NCBI RefSeq assembly: GCF_900182575.1
Contig: NZ_FXSZ01000002.1
Location: 62,001 to 126,000 of the forward strand
DNA from: Solitalea koreensis
GTDB lineage: Bacteria > Bacteroidota > Bacteroidia > Sphingobacteriales > Sphingobacteriaceae
Reading direction: 5' to 3'
DNA length: 64,000 bases
How positions within the stretch are numbered: the stretch's first letter is position 1; every line of letters begins with the position of its first letter. Position numbers and translations under genes: made by a program. Positions 17,711 through 25,651 of the stretch are shown here, piece after piece. The notes below the pieces were generated by a model. The model was not told the DNA's origin and searched no databases. It saw only the letters and a program-made list of their open reading frames with translations.

Positions 17711-18478
17711 ATGTCAGTTCGTATTGAACAATTAAAGAAAAACATTGAACCTATTCGCCAGCAGCTAATTGTCCATCCTGTTTATTCAAAAATAAAGAGC
17801 ATTGAGCATCTGCGCATTTTTATGAAGCATCATGTTTATGCAGTATGGGATTTTATGTCGCTTTTAAAAAATCTGCAACATGGGTTAACCTGCACCACAG
17901 CTCCCTGGAAACCTATTGGCTCGGCTACAACAAGGTACTTGATAAATGAAATTGTAACCGGAGAAGAAAGTGACGTTACTCCAAACGGGGAACGGATGAG
18001 CCACTTCGAACTCTACCAAATGGCAATGAAACAAAGCGGTGCCGATAAAGCACAGCTTAAATTTTTCCTTGATTGTGTTACCGGTATTTATTCGGTGGAG
18101 AATGCTTTACGTGTTGCAGAAGTGCCTAATTCGGTGGCGCAGTTTGTTAACTTCACGTTCGATACAATTGCTAAAGGAAAACTGCATGCGCAGGCTGCTG
18201 TATTTACTTTTGGTAGAGAGGACCTGATTCCCGACATGTTTATTTCTTTACTGAAAGATATGGATAGGGAGTTTCCAGGAGAGATAAGCTTGTTTAAATA
18301 CTACATTGAACGACACATTGAAGTTGATGGAGGTCATCACGGAGGGCTCGCTGTACAAATGACTGAAGAACTTTGTGGAAACGATGAGTTGAAATGGCAA
18401 GAAGCCGAAAATGCTGTTATAGAAGCATTAAAAACAAGAATAAAACTCTGGGACGGAATTGTAGCCAAACTTAATTAA
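17711..18478 (+). CDS. DUF3050 protein, heme-oxygenase-like fold
   Basis: A 255-residue protein of the DUF3050 family (HPVYSKIKSIEHLRIFMKHHVYAVWDFM at about 22-49 is characteristic). The length and helical pattern suit the heme-oxygenase-like fold. Conserved acidic and histidine residues are spaced as in heme-oxygenase-like diiron oxidases: E80 and E86 in LINEIVTGEE, H98 in MSHFELY, E170 in FGRED, then ERHIEVDGGHHGG giving H202, E204, D206, H209 and H210. Metal binding is inference, not shown. It follows mqnA by 28 bp and ends at a strong terminator, so it may belong to the menaquinone transcript. Its reaction is unknown to me. Confidence 0.8.
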   Translation: MSVRIEQLKKNIEPIRQQLIVHPVYSKIKSIEHLRIFMKHHVYAVWDFMSLLKNLQHGLTCTTAPWKPIGSATTRYLINEIVTGEESDVTPNGERMSHFELYQMAMKQSGADKAQLKFFLDCVTGIYSVENALRVAEVPNSVAQFVNFTFDTIAKGKLHAQAAVFTFGREDLIPDMFISLLKDMDREFPGEISLFKYYIERHIEVDGGHHGGLAVQMTEELCGNDELKWQEAENAVIEALKTRIKLWDGIVAKLN

Positions 18479-18494
18479 GTTATAAGTAGTAAAT

Positions 18495-18526
18495 GTAAAA
18501 AGCCGATATTTTAAACGGCTTTTTAC
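18495..18526. terminator. Bidirectional terminator between DUF3050 and the reductase gene
   Basis: GTAAAAAGCCG (18495-18505) is perfectly complementary to CGGCTTTTTAC (18516-18526) over a 10-nt loop, with T-rich sides in both directions. It lies between convergent genes. Confidence 0.85.
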
Positions 18527-18575
18527 TTTGAGAATGATTTCTTAAAACTACTTAGATTTCTAACTTTTATTTAAA

Positions 18576-18603
18576 AGTTTTCAGTTTTCAGTTTTCAGTT
18601 TTC
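18576..18603. repeat. Tandem heptamer AGTTTTC, four perfect copies
   Basis: AGTTTTC is repeated four times without interruption, six bases before the end of the convergent reductase gene. It belongs to the 7-bp-period arrays seen elsewhere in the window. Confidence 0.9.
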
Positions 18604-18608
18604 AACTT

Positions 18609-19610
18609 TTATGATTCCTGACTCAGAATAATTTTTCCAAATTGTTCTGATTTACTTATGCGTTCCAATGCATCGTTTGCCTCGTTAAAACCAAAAACTT
18701 TGTCAACAACTGGTAATAATTGATGTTTTTGAACAAAGTCAATCATGCTTTCAAAATCAGCTTTTGTACCCATGGTTGACCCTAATATTGAAAGCTGTTT
18801 CCAGTAGATACGGCGAGGGTCCAACTCCGGAACATTTCCATTGGTTGCACCATAGAGAGCTATACGCCCTCCCGGATTGGCTAATTCAATTAATTGTTTA
18901 AACCCCGGACCGCCGGCGCTATCAATAATTACATCGAAACCACCTGCCTGTCCTTTCAAATCATCCACCCAATTGCTATTGCGATAATTTGCTCCTCCAT
19001 ATGCACCCAAGAATTTTGCCTTTTCAATCTTTTCCGGATTTCCTGAAGTTACGTATACTTCTGCACCTTCAGCTACCGCAAATTGCATGGCAAATAAGGC
19101 TACACCGCCACCCACACCTGATATTAATACCTTTTCACCTTTCATTGCGCCCGCGCGTTTAAAAAGCGCCCTAAAGGCAGTTACTCCTGCCAATGGTAAT
19201 GATGCGGCTTCTGCATAACTTAAATGGCCCGGCAAAGGGTACAAGTTATCAACAGGTACCTTAACATATTCAGCAAAAGTTCCATTATCGGGCAATCCTA
19301 ATATTCTGAAATCTTTACTTTGTGCCCGGTAATCATCACCCCAATGGCTGGAAGGGTTAATGATCACTTTCATGCCGTTCCATTTATTATCAACATCTTG
19401 ACCAAGTTCTTCCACCAAACCAGCTCCATCAGAGCCTAAAATGATTGGATATTTAATACCAGCATACAAACCCTTTTGAATCCATAAATCACGACGGTTA
19501 AATGAGGATGCATTAATCTTGACCAATACTTCGCCACTGTTCAAAACGGGTTTTTCAACTTCTCTTTCTATTAAAGGTTTGTTTAAACCTTCTAAAACCA
19601 AAGCTTTCAT
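18609..19610 (-). CDS. Zinc-type alcohol dehydrogenase-like oxidoreductase (MDR, quinone reductase type)
   Basis: A 333-residue medium-chain dehydrogenase/reductase. The N-terminal GroES-like domain has SSFNRRDLWIQKG and GSDGAGLVEELG; the Rossmann domain (about 135-280) carries ISGVGGGVALFAMQFA and the conserved PLAGVTAFRALF. The structural-zinc cysteine loop is absent (INPSSHWGDDY in its place), and so is the catalytic-zinc cysteine, so it is probably a zinc-independent NADPH reductase of enones or quinones rather than a true alcohol dehydrogenase. It is convergent with DUF3050 and divergent from the pirin gene across a 349-bp gap. The substrate is unknown. Confidence 0.88.
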   Translation of the reverse strand: MKALVLEGLNKPLIEREVEKPVLNSGEVLVKINASSFNRRDLWIQKGLYAGIKYPIILGSDGAGLVEELGQDVDNKWNGMKVIINPSSHWGDDYRAQSKDFRILGLPDNGTFAEYVKVPVDNLYPLPGHLSYAEAASLPLAGVTAFRALFKRAGAMKGEKVLISGVGGGVALFAMQFAVAEGAEVYVTSGNPEKIEKAKFLGAYGGANYRNSNWVDDLKGQAGGFDVIIDSAGGPGFKQLIELANPGGRIALYGATNGNVPELDPRRIYWKQLSILGSTMGTKADFESMIDFVQKHQLLPVVDKVFGFNEANDALERISKSEQFGKIILSQES

Positions 19611-19959
19611 ATACTTGCTTTAAGTAATTATTTTTTAATTATTTATAACACTAATATTAAAGTTTTTCTTAAACTATTTTTATGACTTTGACGAGTCAAG
19701 CAAAATAGCTCATTGAAAATAAGCAGCCATAATTTCGAATAAGGTTGGGTACATCCTTCGTATAAATAAGAATAGGCAAAATACTGTTACTAAATTTACA
19801 ACAATATCAGCTTTTTACAGTGTTTATACATGACACGAAGCAAAATTAAATTAGTTATGATGTCAATTGAAAAACTAACTACTCACGAATAATTATTATT
19901 AGAAAAACAATTCCTTAAAATAAAGGTTAAAATGTAGTGCAATGGCAATGGAGTAAAAG
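19611..19959. other. Divergent intergenic region, no gene seen
   Basis: A 349-bp AT-rich region between the divergent reductase and pirin genes. I find no convincing ORF or RNA. TTGAC and GTCAA form a short palindrome at 19688-19699, and CAAAATTA (19841-19848) is a minus-strand match to TAnnTTTG, 230 bp upstream of the reductase. Both are weak. Confidence 0.5.
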
Positions 19960-20730
19960 ATGAAACTGGCGATTTATACACGTGATAAGCAGGTTGACGG
20001 CTCATTTAATGACGGAACTATTTTAGAAAAAAAACCAATTGGATTTCCACAGGAAGGTGGAAAACTAATGCCTTATTCAAATTTGTTTTATTGGGCACAT
20101 GCTTGGGCCCGTAAAACCAGTACTATACCTGAACATCCTCATAAAGCCTTTGAAATACTATCTTTTGTGCTTGAGGGCGAAATTGATCATTACGACAATA
20201 AACTAAAGAGTTGGGTAAAATTGCATGCCGGTGATATTCAGATTATTCGTGCCGGAAAAGGTATTAGTCATGCCGAAAAATTATACCAAGGCACATCTAT
20301 TTTTCAAATATGGTTTGATCCCAACTTTTTTAAGACCATTCAAACAGACCCAAGTTATAATGATTATCATTCGGATATCTTTCCAATTATCGATAAAAAT
20401 GGATTTGTAAGAAAAATTCTGAAAGGACGAGGCTCTCCATTGCAAATGGAAAGCGAGGGTGTTGAGATTGAAGAAATTAAATTTAAAGCATCGGATGTAA
20501 TGATGGATTTAAGTCCTGAATCTATCCATTCATTCTTTGTGCTTTCAGGATCATTATCCATTAGCGGAAAAAAGCTTTTAACTGAAGATTTCTTTATCGT
20601 TTCTAACACTTCACAGGTTGTAATACGAAATGCAATCGGGGCTACCTTGTTTTTAATTAGCACACCACTTCACTTAAGTTACCAAACCTATGCTGAACGT
20701 TATTTGTCAAATGAACAATCTTCTGCTTAA
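19960..20730 (+). CDS. Pirin family protein
   Basis: A bicupin pirin-family protein of 256 residues. EHPHKAFEILS gives metal ligands H59 and H61, and ISHAEK gives H104 and E106, matching the four ligands of characterised pirins. LEGEIDHYDN and AGDIQIIRAGKGISHAE are family blocks. Some pirins have quercetin 2,3-dioxygenase activity and others act as redox-sensing cofactors, so the role here is open. No signal peptide. Its last four bases overlap the end of the convergent yigZ gene. It is more diverged in the C-terminal cupin, as is common in the family. Confidence 0.9.
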   Translation: MKLAIYTRDKQVDGSFNDGTILEKKPIGFPQEGGKLMPYSNLFYWAHAWARKTSTIPEHPHKAFEILSFVLEGEIDHYDNKLKSWVKLHAGDIQIIRAGKGISHAEKLYQGTSIFQIWFDPNFFKTIQTDPSYNDYHSDIFPIIDKNGFVRKILKGRGSPLQMESEGVEIEEIKFKASDVMMDLSPESIHSFFVLSGSLSISGKKLLTEDFFIVSNTSQVVIRNAIGATLFLISTPLHLSYQTYAERYLSNEQSSA

Positions 20731-21341
20731 ACAGTCCGAAGATAGGTCACTTTTACCTCTTTCAATGCCTCAAGTTTACTCACAATCTTGTTCACTGATG
20801 ATTTTTTTAATTCAAACTCGATTGAACAGGCATTATCAAAAAACTGATTCATGATATTCACATCCTCATCTTTTAATACTTTCATTACATCATTCATTTG
20901 CAAGTATTCAAAATCTATTCGATAAATATCGTTCACCGTTCGGTTAACAATTTCTGCAGTCTGTAGTGTTTCAATGGTAGCTTGTTTGTATGCATTGATC
21001 AAACCGGGTACGCCTAACAAAGTTCCTCCAAAGTAGCGAACCACCACTACAAAAATATTTGTGACTTCTTTAGAAAATAAAACATTCAAAATCGGGCGGC
21101 CTGCAGAACCAGCAGGTTCCCCATCATCGTTCACTCTAAATACCGTTTTATCAAGTCCGAACCGATAGGCATAACAATAATGACGAGCGGTTGGATGATC
21201 TTTCTTAACCTTCATTAAGCATTCCTTGACCTGATCTTCCGTTTTTACCGGAAATGCATAGCCAATAAATTTGCTTCCACGGTCACGAAAAATTCCCTCA
21301 GCAGGCGATAAAATAGTTTGATATGTATCTTCAAAAAGCAT
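20727..21341 (-). CDS. YigZ / IMPACT family protein
   Basis: A 204-residue member of the UPF0029/IMPACT family. The core signature is present: DRGSKFIGYA at 19-28, HPTARHYCYA, DDGEPAGSAGRPIL and VVVVRYFGGTLLGVPGLINAY. A C-terminal DUF1949 ferredoxin-like domain fills about 138-204. The biochemical role of YigZ is not established; the eukaryotic homologue modulates Gcn2. It lies 21 bp after ribD on the same strand, probably co-transcribed, and overlaps the pirin gene tail to tail by 4 bp. Confidence 0.92.
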   Translation of the reverse strand: MLFEDTYQTILSPAEGIFRDRGSKFIGYAFPVKTEDQVKECLMKVKKDHPTARHYCYAYRFGLDKTVFRVNDDGEPAGSAGRPILNVLFSKEVTNIFVVVVRYFGGTLLGVPGLINAYKQATIETLQTAEIVNRTVNDIYRIDFEYLQMNDVMKVLKDEDVNIMNQFFDNACSIEFELKKSSVNKIVSKLEALKEVKVTYLRTV

Positions 21342-21362
21342 TAGTAATTAGATCTGCATATT

Positions 21363-22424
21363 TTAACTGAGAGAGTTGTGAAAAACTTTCAATTCATCAT
21401 CTTCAATCATTTCTTTTGAAACGATTTTTCCGGAGAGTAAAGGAGCGGGGATACCCGTTTTTAAAAATTTATTGCCGGTAAATATCCGTGCTTCATCCCA
21501 TAGACCATAGCTAATGAATTGGTTTAGCAAGTGTGCCCCACCTTCAATAATAACCGATTGAATATCCTGTAAATACAATTGGTACATGATAAACTGCGGC
21601 AGGTATTCATTAAACTCTAATTGATTAAAATGGATATTGTTCTCGATATCCGTTTTAATCTCATTATAAACGATGGTTTTGGCTGAATGATCAAATATTT
21701 TTAAGTTTGAAGGAAGTTCTAATTTTCTATCAATAACCACACGAACCGGATTGCGGCCTTGCCATTCGCGAACGGTTAATGCTGGATCATCAGCTAAAGC
21801 CGTATTCTTTCCGATTAATATCGCATCTTCTTCAGTGCGCCATTTATGAACCAGCTCTTTTGAACGGTCTCCTGTAATCCAAAACTGTTTACCATTGGTT
21901 GGAGCAAAAAAGCCATCTTGTGTTTCAGCCCATTTTAAAATGATGTAAGGACGATGTTTCGTTTGCATGGTTATGAAACGTTTGTTCAATTCCAAACATT
22001 CCTTTTCCAAAATACCTGCGGTCACCTCTATTCCTGCTGCCTGAAGCTTTGCTATTCCTTTTCCACTCACTTTTTCAAATGGGTCAACACAGCCGATAAC
22101 TACTTTAGATAGTTGATGGTGAATAATCAGATCGGAGCAGGGTGGAGTTTTACCAAAATGTGAACAGGGTTCAAGGCTTACATAAATAGTTGATCTGCGA
22201 AGCAGTGCTGCTGCATTCGGGTATTTTTCCAAAACAGCGTTGATGGCATTTACTTCTGCATGGTGCTGACCATATTTTTTGTGATACCCCTCACCAATAA
22301 TTTTTCCATCACATACTACAACAGCCCCAACCATCGGATTCGGACTAACAGCGCCTTGGCCGTTTAGGGCAAGTTCAATACAACGTTTTATGAAGAGTTG
22401 ATCGTTATTCATGAGATGTTCCAA
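21363..22424 (-). CDS. ribD: Bifunctional diaminohydroxyphosphoribosylaminopyrimidine deaminase / reductase
   Basis: Riboflavin synthesis enzyme with two activities: deamination of the pyrimidine from GTP cyclohydrolase II, then reduction of its ribosyl side chain. 353 residues, normal length. The N-terminal deaminase zinc site is HHAEVNAI (H55, E57) with C87 and C96 in PCSHFGKTPPC. The C-terminal reductase (about 150-350) has ILKWAETQDGFF and RTEEDAILIGKNTALADDP. A start at the second methionine (22412) is also possible. A perfect -7 element sits 7 bp before the ATG at 22424. It is divergent from prmC and followed by yigZ. Confidence 0.95.
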   Translation of the reverse strand: MEHLMNNDQLFIKRCIELALNGQGAVSPNPMVGAVVVCDGKIIGEGYHKKYGQHHAEVNAINAVLEKYPNAAALLRRSTIYVSLEPCSHFGKTPPCSDLIIHHQLSKVVIGCVDPFEKVSGKGIAKLQAAGIEVTAGILEKECLELNKRFITMQTKHRPYIILKWAETQDGFFAPTNGKQFWITGDRSKELVHKWRTEEDAILIGKNTALADDPALTVREWQGRNPVRVVIDRKLELPSNLKIFDHSAKTIVYNEIKTDIENNIHFNQLEFNEYLPQFIMYQLYLQDIQSVIIEGGAHLLNQFISYGLWDEARIFTGNKFLKTGIPAPLLSGKIVSKEMIEDDELKVFHNSLS

Positions 22425-22431
22425 AAGTAAG

Positions 22432-22439
22432 AAGTTCTG
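22432..22439 (-). promoter_or_regulatory. -7 promoter element of ribD (minus strand)
   Basis: On the minus strand this reads TACTTTTG, a perfect TAnnTTTG, ending 7 bp before the ribD ATG at 22424. A start here would make the mRNA leaderless or nearly so, or give a 12-nt longer leader if translation begins at 22412. Confidence 0.5.
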
Positions 22440-22461
22440 GGTTTAAGTTATAACTAATAAC

Positions 22462-22469
22462 TATTTTTG
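22462..22469 (+). promoter_or_regulatory. -7 promoter element of prmC
   Basis: TATTTTTG matches TAnnTTTG perfectly and ends only 4 bp before the prmC ATG at 22474, which predicts a leaderless message. It partly overlaps three heptamer-like units (22445-22465). Confidence 0.5.
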
Positions 22470-22473
22470 CGCT

Positions 22474-23379
22474 ATGCCTACCATACAAACCATCGAGCAG
22501 GAATTAGTAGAACAACTTAAAACCATTTATGATATCAATGAAGCTCGCAGTATTACATCCATTGTGCTTCAACATATCCTTCAACTTTCCAGAACCCAGT
22601 TATCAATTAGCAAAGAAAAAGAGTTGACTGATCAACAAGTGCGTTCTTTCGAAATGCTAACCGAAGAGTTGATGCTTGGAAAGCCGATTCAATACGTATT
22701 AGGAGAGACTGAGTTTTACAGTTGCAGAATTAAAGTGAATGAGAATGTATTGATTCCAAGACCAGAAACCGAGGAATTGGTGGATTGGATAATTAAGTCA
22801 GTCATCGGTCATCAGTCGACAGTAAAAGAGACTCAAGACTCTGGATTTAAGACTCTGGACTTAAAAATTCTGGATATTTGTACGGGAAGTGGTTGTGTTC
22901 CAATTGCCTTAAAAAAGAATATACCGGAAGCCGAAGTTTCCGCTTGTGATATTTCGCATGAAGCATTGGAGATGGCGATGAAAAATGCGGTGCTTAATAA
23001 AACGGAAATTCGATTTTTTAATAGTGATGTTTTAAGTTCCTCATTCTCCCATTCTATTACTTCAACGTTCAATGTTATTGTTAGCAATCCCCCTTATGTA
23101 AGAAACTTAGAAAAACAGTTGATGCATAAAAATGTGCTGGAGTTTGAACCGCATTTGGCTTTATTTGTAGAAGACCATGATGCCTTAATTTTCTATCGTA
23201 AGATCACCGAATTTGCTAAATCCAAACTACAACCTGGAGGCATGCTTTTCTTCGAAATAAATGAAGCCTACGGAAACGAAATAGCTGAATTACTTGGCCA
23301 AAATAATTTCACAGAAATTGAAATCAGGAAAGATATGTTTGGTAAAGATCGTATGGCAAAAGGAGTTTTAAAGTTATAA
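22474..23379 (+). CDS. prmC: Peptide chain release factor N5-glutamine methyltransferase
   Basis: PrmC methylates the glutamine of the GGQ motif of release factors RF1 and RF2. The 301 residues comprise a helical N-terminal domain (about 1-90), the linker with LIPRPETEELV (93-103), and a SAM-binding Rossmann domain with ICTGSGC (135-141) and the catalytic NPPY (205-208). Odd: between the linker and the SAM motif about 20 residues (about 109-130) are encoded by nine heptanucleotide-like units (22801-22863, 63 bp, in frame), which most homologues lack as far as I recall. The stop codon also lies in a second heptamer array. Divergent from ribD. Confidence 0.94.
   Translation: MPTIQTIEQELVEQLKTIYDINEARSITSIVLQHILQLSRTQLSISKEKELTDQQVRSFEMLTEELMLGKPIQYVLGETEFYSCRIKVNENVLIPRPETEELVDWIIKSVIGHQSTVKETQDSGFKTLDLKILDICTGSGCVPIALKKNIPEAEVSACDISHEALEMAMKNAVLNKTEIRFFNSDVLSSSFSHSITSTFNVIVSNPPYVRNLEKQLMHKNVLEFEPHLALFVEDHDALIFYRKITEFAKSKLQPGGMLFFEINEAYGNEIAELLGQNNFTEIEIRKDMFGKDRMAKGVLKL
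22801..22863 (+). repeat. In-frame heptamer array inside prmC
   Basis: Nine 7-bp units in register. The first three are variants of GTCATCA. Later, AAGACTCTGGATTT (22835-22848) and AAGACTCTGGACTT (22849-22862) form a 14-bp tandem. A third, degenerate copy (22863-22876) overlaps codons of the conserved SAM motif. Sixty-three bases equal 21 codons, so the frame is kept. Confidence 0.8.
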
Positions 23380-23398
23380 GTAATAAGTTTTAAGTCGA
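23371..23398. repeat. Heptamer array over the prmC stop codon
   Basis: Four 7-mers, each starting AAGT (AAGTTAT, then AAGTAAT and two more), run from the last sense codons of prmC across its TAA (23377-23379) into the spacer. Confidence 0.75.
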
Positions 23399-23437
23399 TA
23401 TTAGTCTTTATTCTTGAATTTTTGTTCTTTCCTCAAT

Positions 23438-24151
23438 ATGAGAAAACTGTTGTTATTCGTTTGTTTAATTCCGCTGTTGAGTTGTGCTCAGCCGAACAAA
23501 AAAACTGAAATGACTTATAAGAATGCTAATGGCAAATCGATTAGCTATGATGAAATGAGTTACTTGCTGCTAACAGGTGATTACAAAATGCAGCAATTGA
23601 AAAACGCTGAAGGCGATTATAATGAGATTCGTTTGTTAAAAACAACTCCCTCAGAAAAAGAAACCGCATTATTTGCCCTAGCTACTCCAAATTTATTCTT
23701 TGAAAAAGGAAAAGAAGTTCCAAATGAAGAGTTCACCACGCTGGATGGAAAAACACTTCGTTTTGAACAATTAAAAGGGAAGGTGGTCGTAGTGAATTTC
23801 TGGTTTACGACCTGTGCTCCCTGTTTAAAAGAAATACCCGAACTAAATGAATTGGTTGAAAAATATAAAGCCAATGATCAGGTAGTTTTTCTTGCTTTCT
23901 CAACAGATAAAAAGGACGTTTTAGAGAGATTTCTGAATACAAAGAAATTCAATTATCAACAAATTCCGGATGTCGGTAAAATGTTAGATAACTATGAAAT
24001 CAGTTATTTTCCTTCCAACCTGATTATTACATCTGAAGGGAAATCATACTTTTTCACCAGCGGATATATTCCCACCATTAAATCGATTCTGGATTACATG
24101 ATTGAAACCAATCTTAAATCATCAGTCGGTAAACCTCAGTCAATTCATTAA
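23438..24151 (+). CDS. TlpA-like thioredoxin-fold lipoprotein
   Basis: The ATG at 23438 is preferred over the upstream TTG at 23414 because it starts a clean lipoprotein signal: MRKLLLFV, then LLSC with the lipidated cysteine at C16. The mature 222 residues carry a thioredoxin/AhpC-TSA domain (about 95-225): VNFWFTTCAPCLKEIPEL has the redox pair C126 and C129 (CAPC), and YFPSNLII holds the cis-proline loop region. It is an envelope thiol-disulfide reductase or a resistance-type TlpA protein; the substrate is unknown. The last residues before the stop are encoded by sequence resembling the heptamer arrays. Convergent with xerD. Confidence 0.88.
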   Translation: MRKLLLFVCLIPLLSCAQPNKKTEMTYKNANGKSISYDEMSYLLLTGDYKMQQLKNAEGDYNEIRLLKTTPSEKETALFALATPNLFFEKGKEVPNEEFTTLDGKTLRFEQLKGKVVVVNFWFTTCAPCLKEIPELNELVEKYKANDQVVFLAFSTDKKDVLERFLNTKKFNYQQIPDVGKMLDNYEISYFPSNLIITSEGKSYFFTSGYIPTIKSILDYMIETNLKSSVGKPQSIH

Positions 24152-24167
24152 TAATTTTTATTCTTTC

Positions 24168-24188
24168 ACTTAAACTTTTAAGCTTATT
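24168..24188. repeat. Short heptamer array at the end of xerD
   Basis: Three degenerate 7-mers (ACTTAAA, CTTTTAA, GCTTATT) lie between the convergent tlpA-like and xerD genes and reach the xerD stop codon. They are roughly complementary to the units at 23371-23398 on the other side of the tlpA-like gene. Confidence 0.45.
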
Positions 24189-25086
24189 ACGCTCTGGGAT
24201 GAAATTGGATGATCGTATCTCGCAGATAATCGCGATCGAGATGCGTGTAAATCTCAGTGGTGGTTATTGATTCATGGCCCAGCATTTCCTGTACCGCTCT
24301 CAAATCGGCACCACCTTCAATAAGATGAGTAGCAAAAGAATGCCTGAACGTATGTGGACTAATGCTTTTGTTTAAACCGATCTTCTCTGCTAAAGCTTTA
24401 ATAATCATAAAAACCATCACTCGCGAAAGCTTTGTGCCGCGTCGGTTCAGAAAAAGATAATTTTCATTTCCAGGTTGTATTGAAATCAAGGATCGGATTT
24501 GCTCACGATAAATCGTTATTAGCTTTATAGCTTCTGTACTCATTGGCACCAAGCGCTCCTTATTTCCCTTTCCAACAATCTTCAAAAATTCTATATCGAA
24601 ATAAAGATCCGATATCTTCAAATTAACCAACTCTGAAACCCGCAAACCGCTTCCGTAAAGGGTTTCAAGCATTGCTTTGTTTCGCTGCCCGTCGGGTTTT
24701 GATAAATCAATAGCTTCGATAAGATTATTGATATCATAGATGCTTAACGTGTCCGGAAGTTTTCGCGCTAATCTGGGACCTTCAATCAAAAAAGTAGGAT
24801 CGGAGCTGATCAGATCTTCCATTAATAAATATTTATAAAAAGCTTTCAAACCTGATAGAACGCGGGCTTGTGTGGTAGCCATCATGCCTAATTCATTAAT
24901 CCAAACGATAAAATCTTTTAGATGTTCAGTCGTGACCTTTGTTGGAGAAATACTTAAAGTTCTATATTCAAAAAACTGCATAAGTTTCTCAACATCATGA
25001 ATATATGCATTCACCGAATTGCCTGACAACGACCGTTCAAGTCGGAGGTATGATTTAAATCCTTTTAATGTTGATTGCCACTCCAT
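24187..25086 (-). CDS. xerD: Tyrosine recombinase XerD
   Basis: Site-specific recombinase that resolves chromosome dimers at dif with XerC. The start MEWQST at 25086 is preferred over the ATG at 25113, giving 299 residues, the usual size. The SAM-like core-binding domain (about 1-85) is followed by the catalytic domain with all six residues: R149 (YGSGLRVSEL), K173 (GKGNKERLVP), H245 and R248 (HTFRHSFATHL), H271 (MLGHESI) and the nucleophile Y280 (TTEIYTHL). No phage or integron genes flank it and the sequence is close to chromosomal XerD, so it is a housekeeping recombinase. Divergent from aroQ. Confidence 0.93.
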   Translation of the reverse strand: MEWQSTLKGFKSYLRLERSLSGNSVNAYIHDVEKLMQFFEYRTLSISPTKVTTEHLKDFIVWINELGMMATTQARVLSGLKAFYKYLLMEDLISSDPTFLIEGPRLARKLPDTLSIYDINNLIEAIDLSKPDGQRNKAMLETLYGSGLRVSELVNLKISDLYFDIEFLKIVGKGNKERLVPMSTEAIKLITIYREQIRSLISIQPGNENYLFLNRRGTKLSRVMVFMIIKALAEKIGLNKSISPHTFRHSFATHLIEGGADLRAVQEMLGHESITTTEIYTHLDRDYLRDTIIQFHPRA

Positions 25087-25152
25087 ATTTAGTATTGAGC
25101 TATAAATTCTCACAAAGTAAAAGCAAATTTCGAGATGATAAACGGTTTGATT

Positions 25153-25173
25153 GTTTAATTTGTTGAATTAAAC
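25153..25173. promoter_or_regulatory. 8-bp palindrome between xerD and aroQ
   Basis: GTTTAATT (25153-25160) and AATTAAAC (25166-25173) are perfect complements around TGTTG. It lies in the divergent promoter region and could be an operator, though it is all but one pair A-T. Confidence 0.35.
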
Positions 25174-25227
25174 TTATTATTGTATAATTTGAATTTAGAA
25201 CTAATAAGCATATACGCATATCTAAAC

Positions 25228-25644
25228 ATGAAAATACTCATACTTAACGGACCTAACCTTAATTTGCTTGGAAAACGTGAACCCGAAGTTTACGGAACGC
25301 AAACTTTTGAACACTATTTTGAAGAATTGAAAGCCAAATATTCAATTATTGATATGGAATATTTTCAAAGTAACTCAGAAGGTGCTCTGCTTGATAAATT
25401 ACATGAGGTAGGTTTTACGTTTGACGGAATTATATTTAATGGAGGAGCTTATACGCATACTTCCATAGCCTTGGCTGATGCAATAGCCGCTATCAAAACT
25501 CCCGTTATTGAAGTACATATCTCTAATGTGCACGCCAGAGAGGAATTCCGCCATCATTCTCATTTTTCAAGAGTATGTAAAGGAGTAATAGTGGGTTTAG
25601 GCTTAGATGGATACCGTTTAGCGTTAGAGAGTTTTTTAGGATAA
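25228..25644 (+). CDS. aroQ: 3-dehydroquinate dehydratase, type II
   Basis: Shikimate pathway enzyme that dehydrates 3-dehydroquinate to 3-dehydroshikimate. The ATG at 25228 begins the family N-terminus MKILILNGPNLNLLGKREP, so the upstream in-frame TTG at 25180 is not the start. With 138 residues the length is normal for the small dodecameric type II form. Key blocks: NLLGKREPEVYG with the flexible-lid arginine and catalytic tyrosine, FQSNSEGALLDKLHE, FNGGAYTHTSIALADAI and EVHISNVHAREEFRHHS with the catalytic histidine. It is 8 bp from the convergent glycosyltransferase gene. Confidence 0.96.
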   Translation: MKILILNGPNLNLLGKREPEVYGTQTFEHYFEELKAKYSIIDMEYFQSNSEGALLDKLHEVGFTFDGIIFNGGAYTHTSIALADAIAAIKTPVIEVHISNVHAREEFRHHSHFSRVCKGVIVGLGLDGYRLALESFLG

Positions 25645-25651
25645 AGCTGAA

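Noticed and set aside
23414..23437. Upstream TTG start for the TlpA-like lipoprotein
   Set aside because: The extension would bury the lipoprotein signal behind eight extra residues; ATG 23438 gives a normal signal with C16.
24187..25086. Integrase of a mobile island
   Set aside because: The protein matches chromosomal XerD in size and motifs, no tRNA att site or phage genes flank it, and the surroundings are housekeeping genes.
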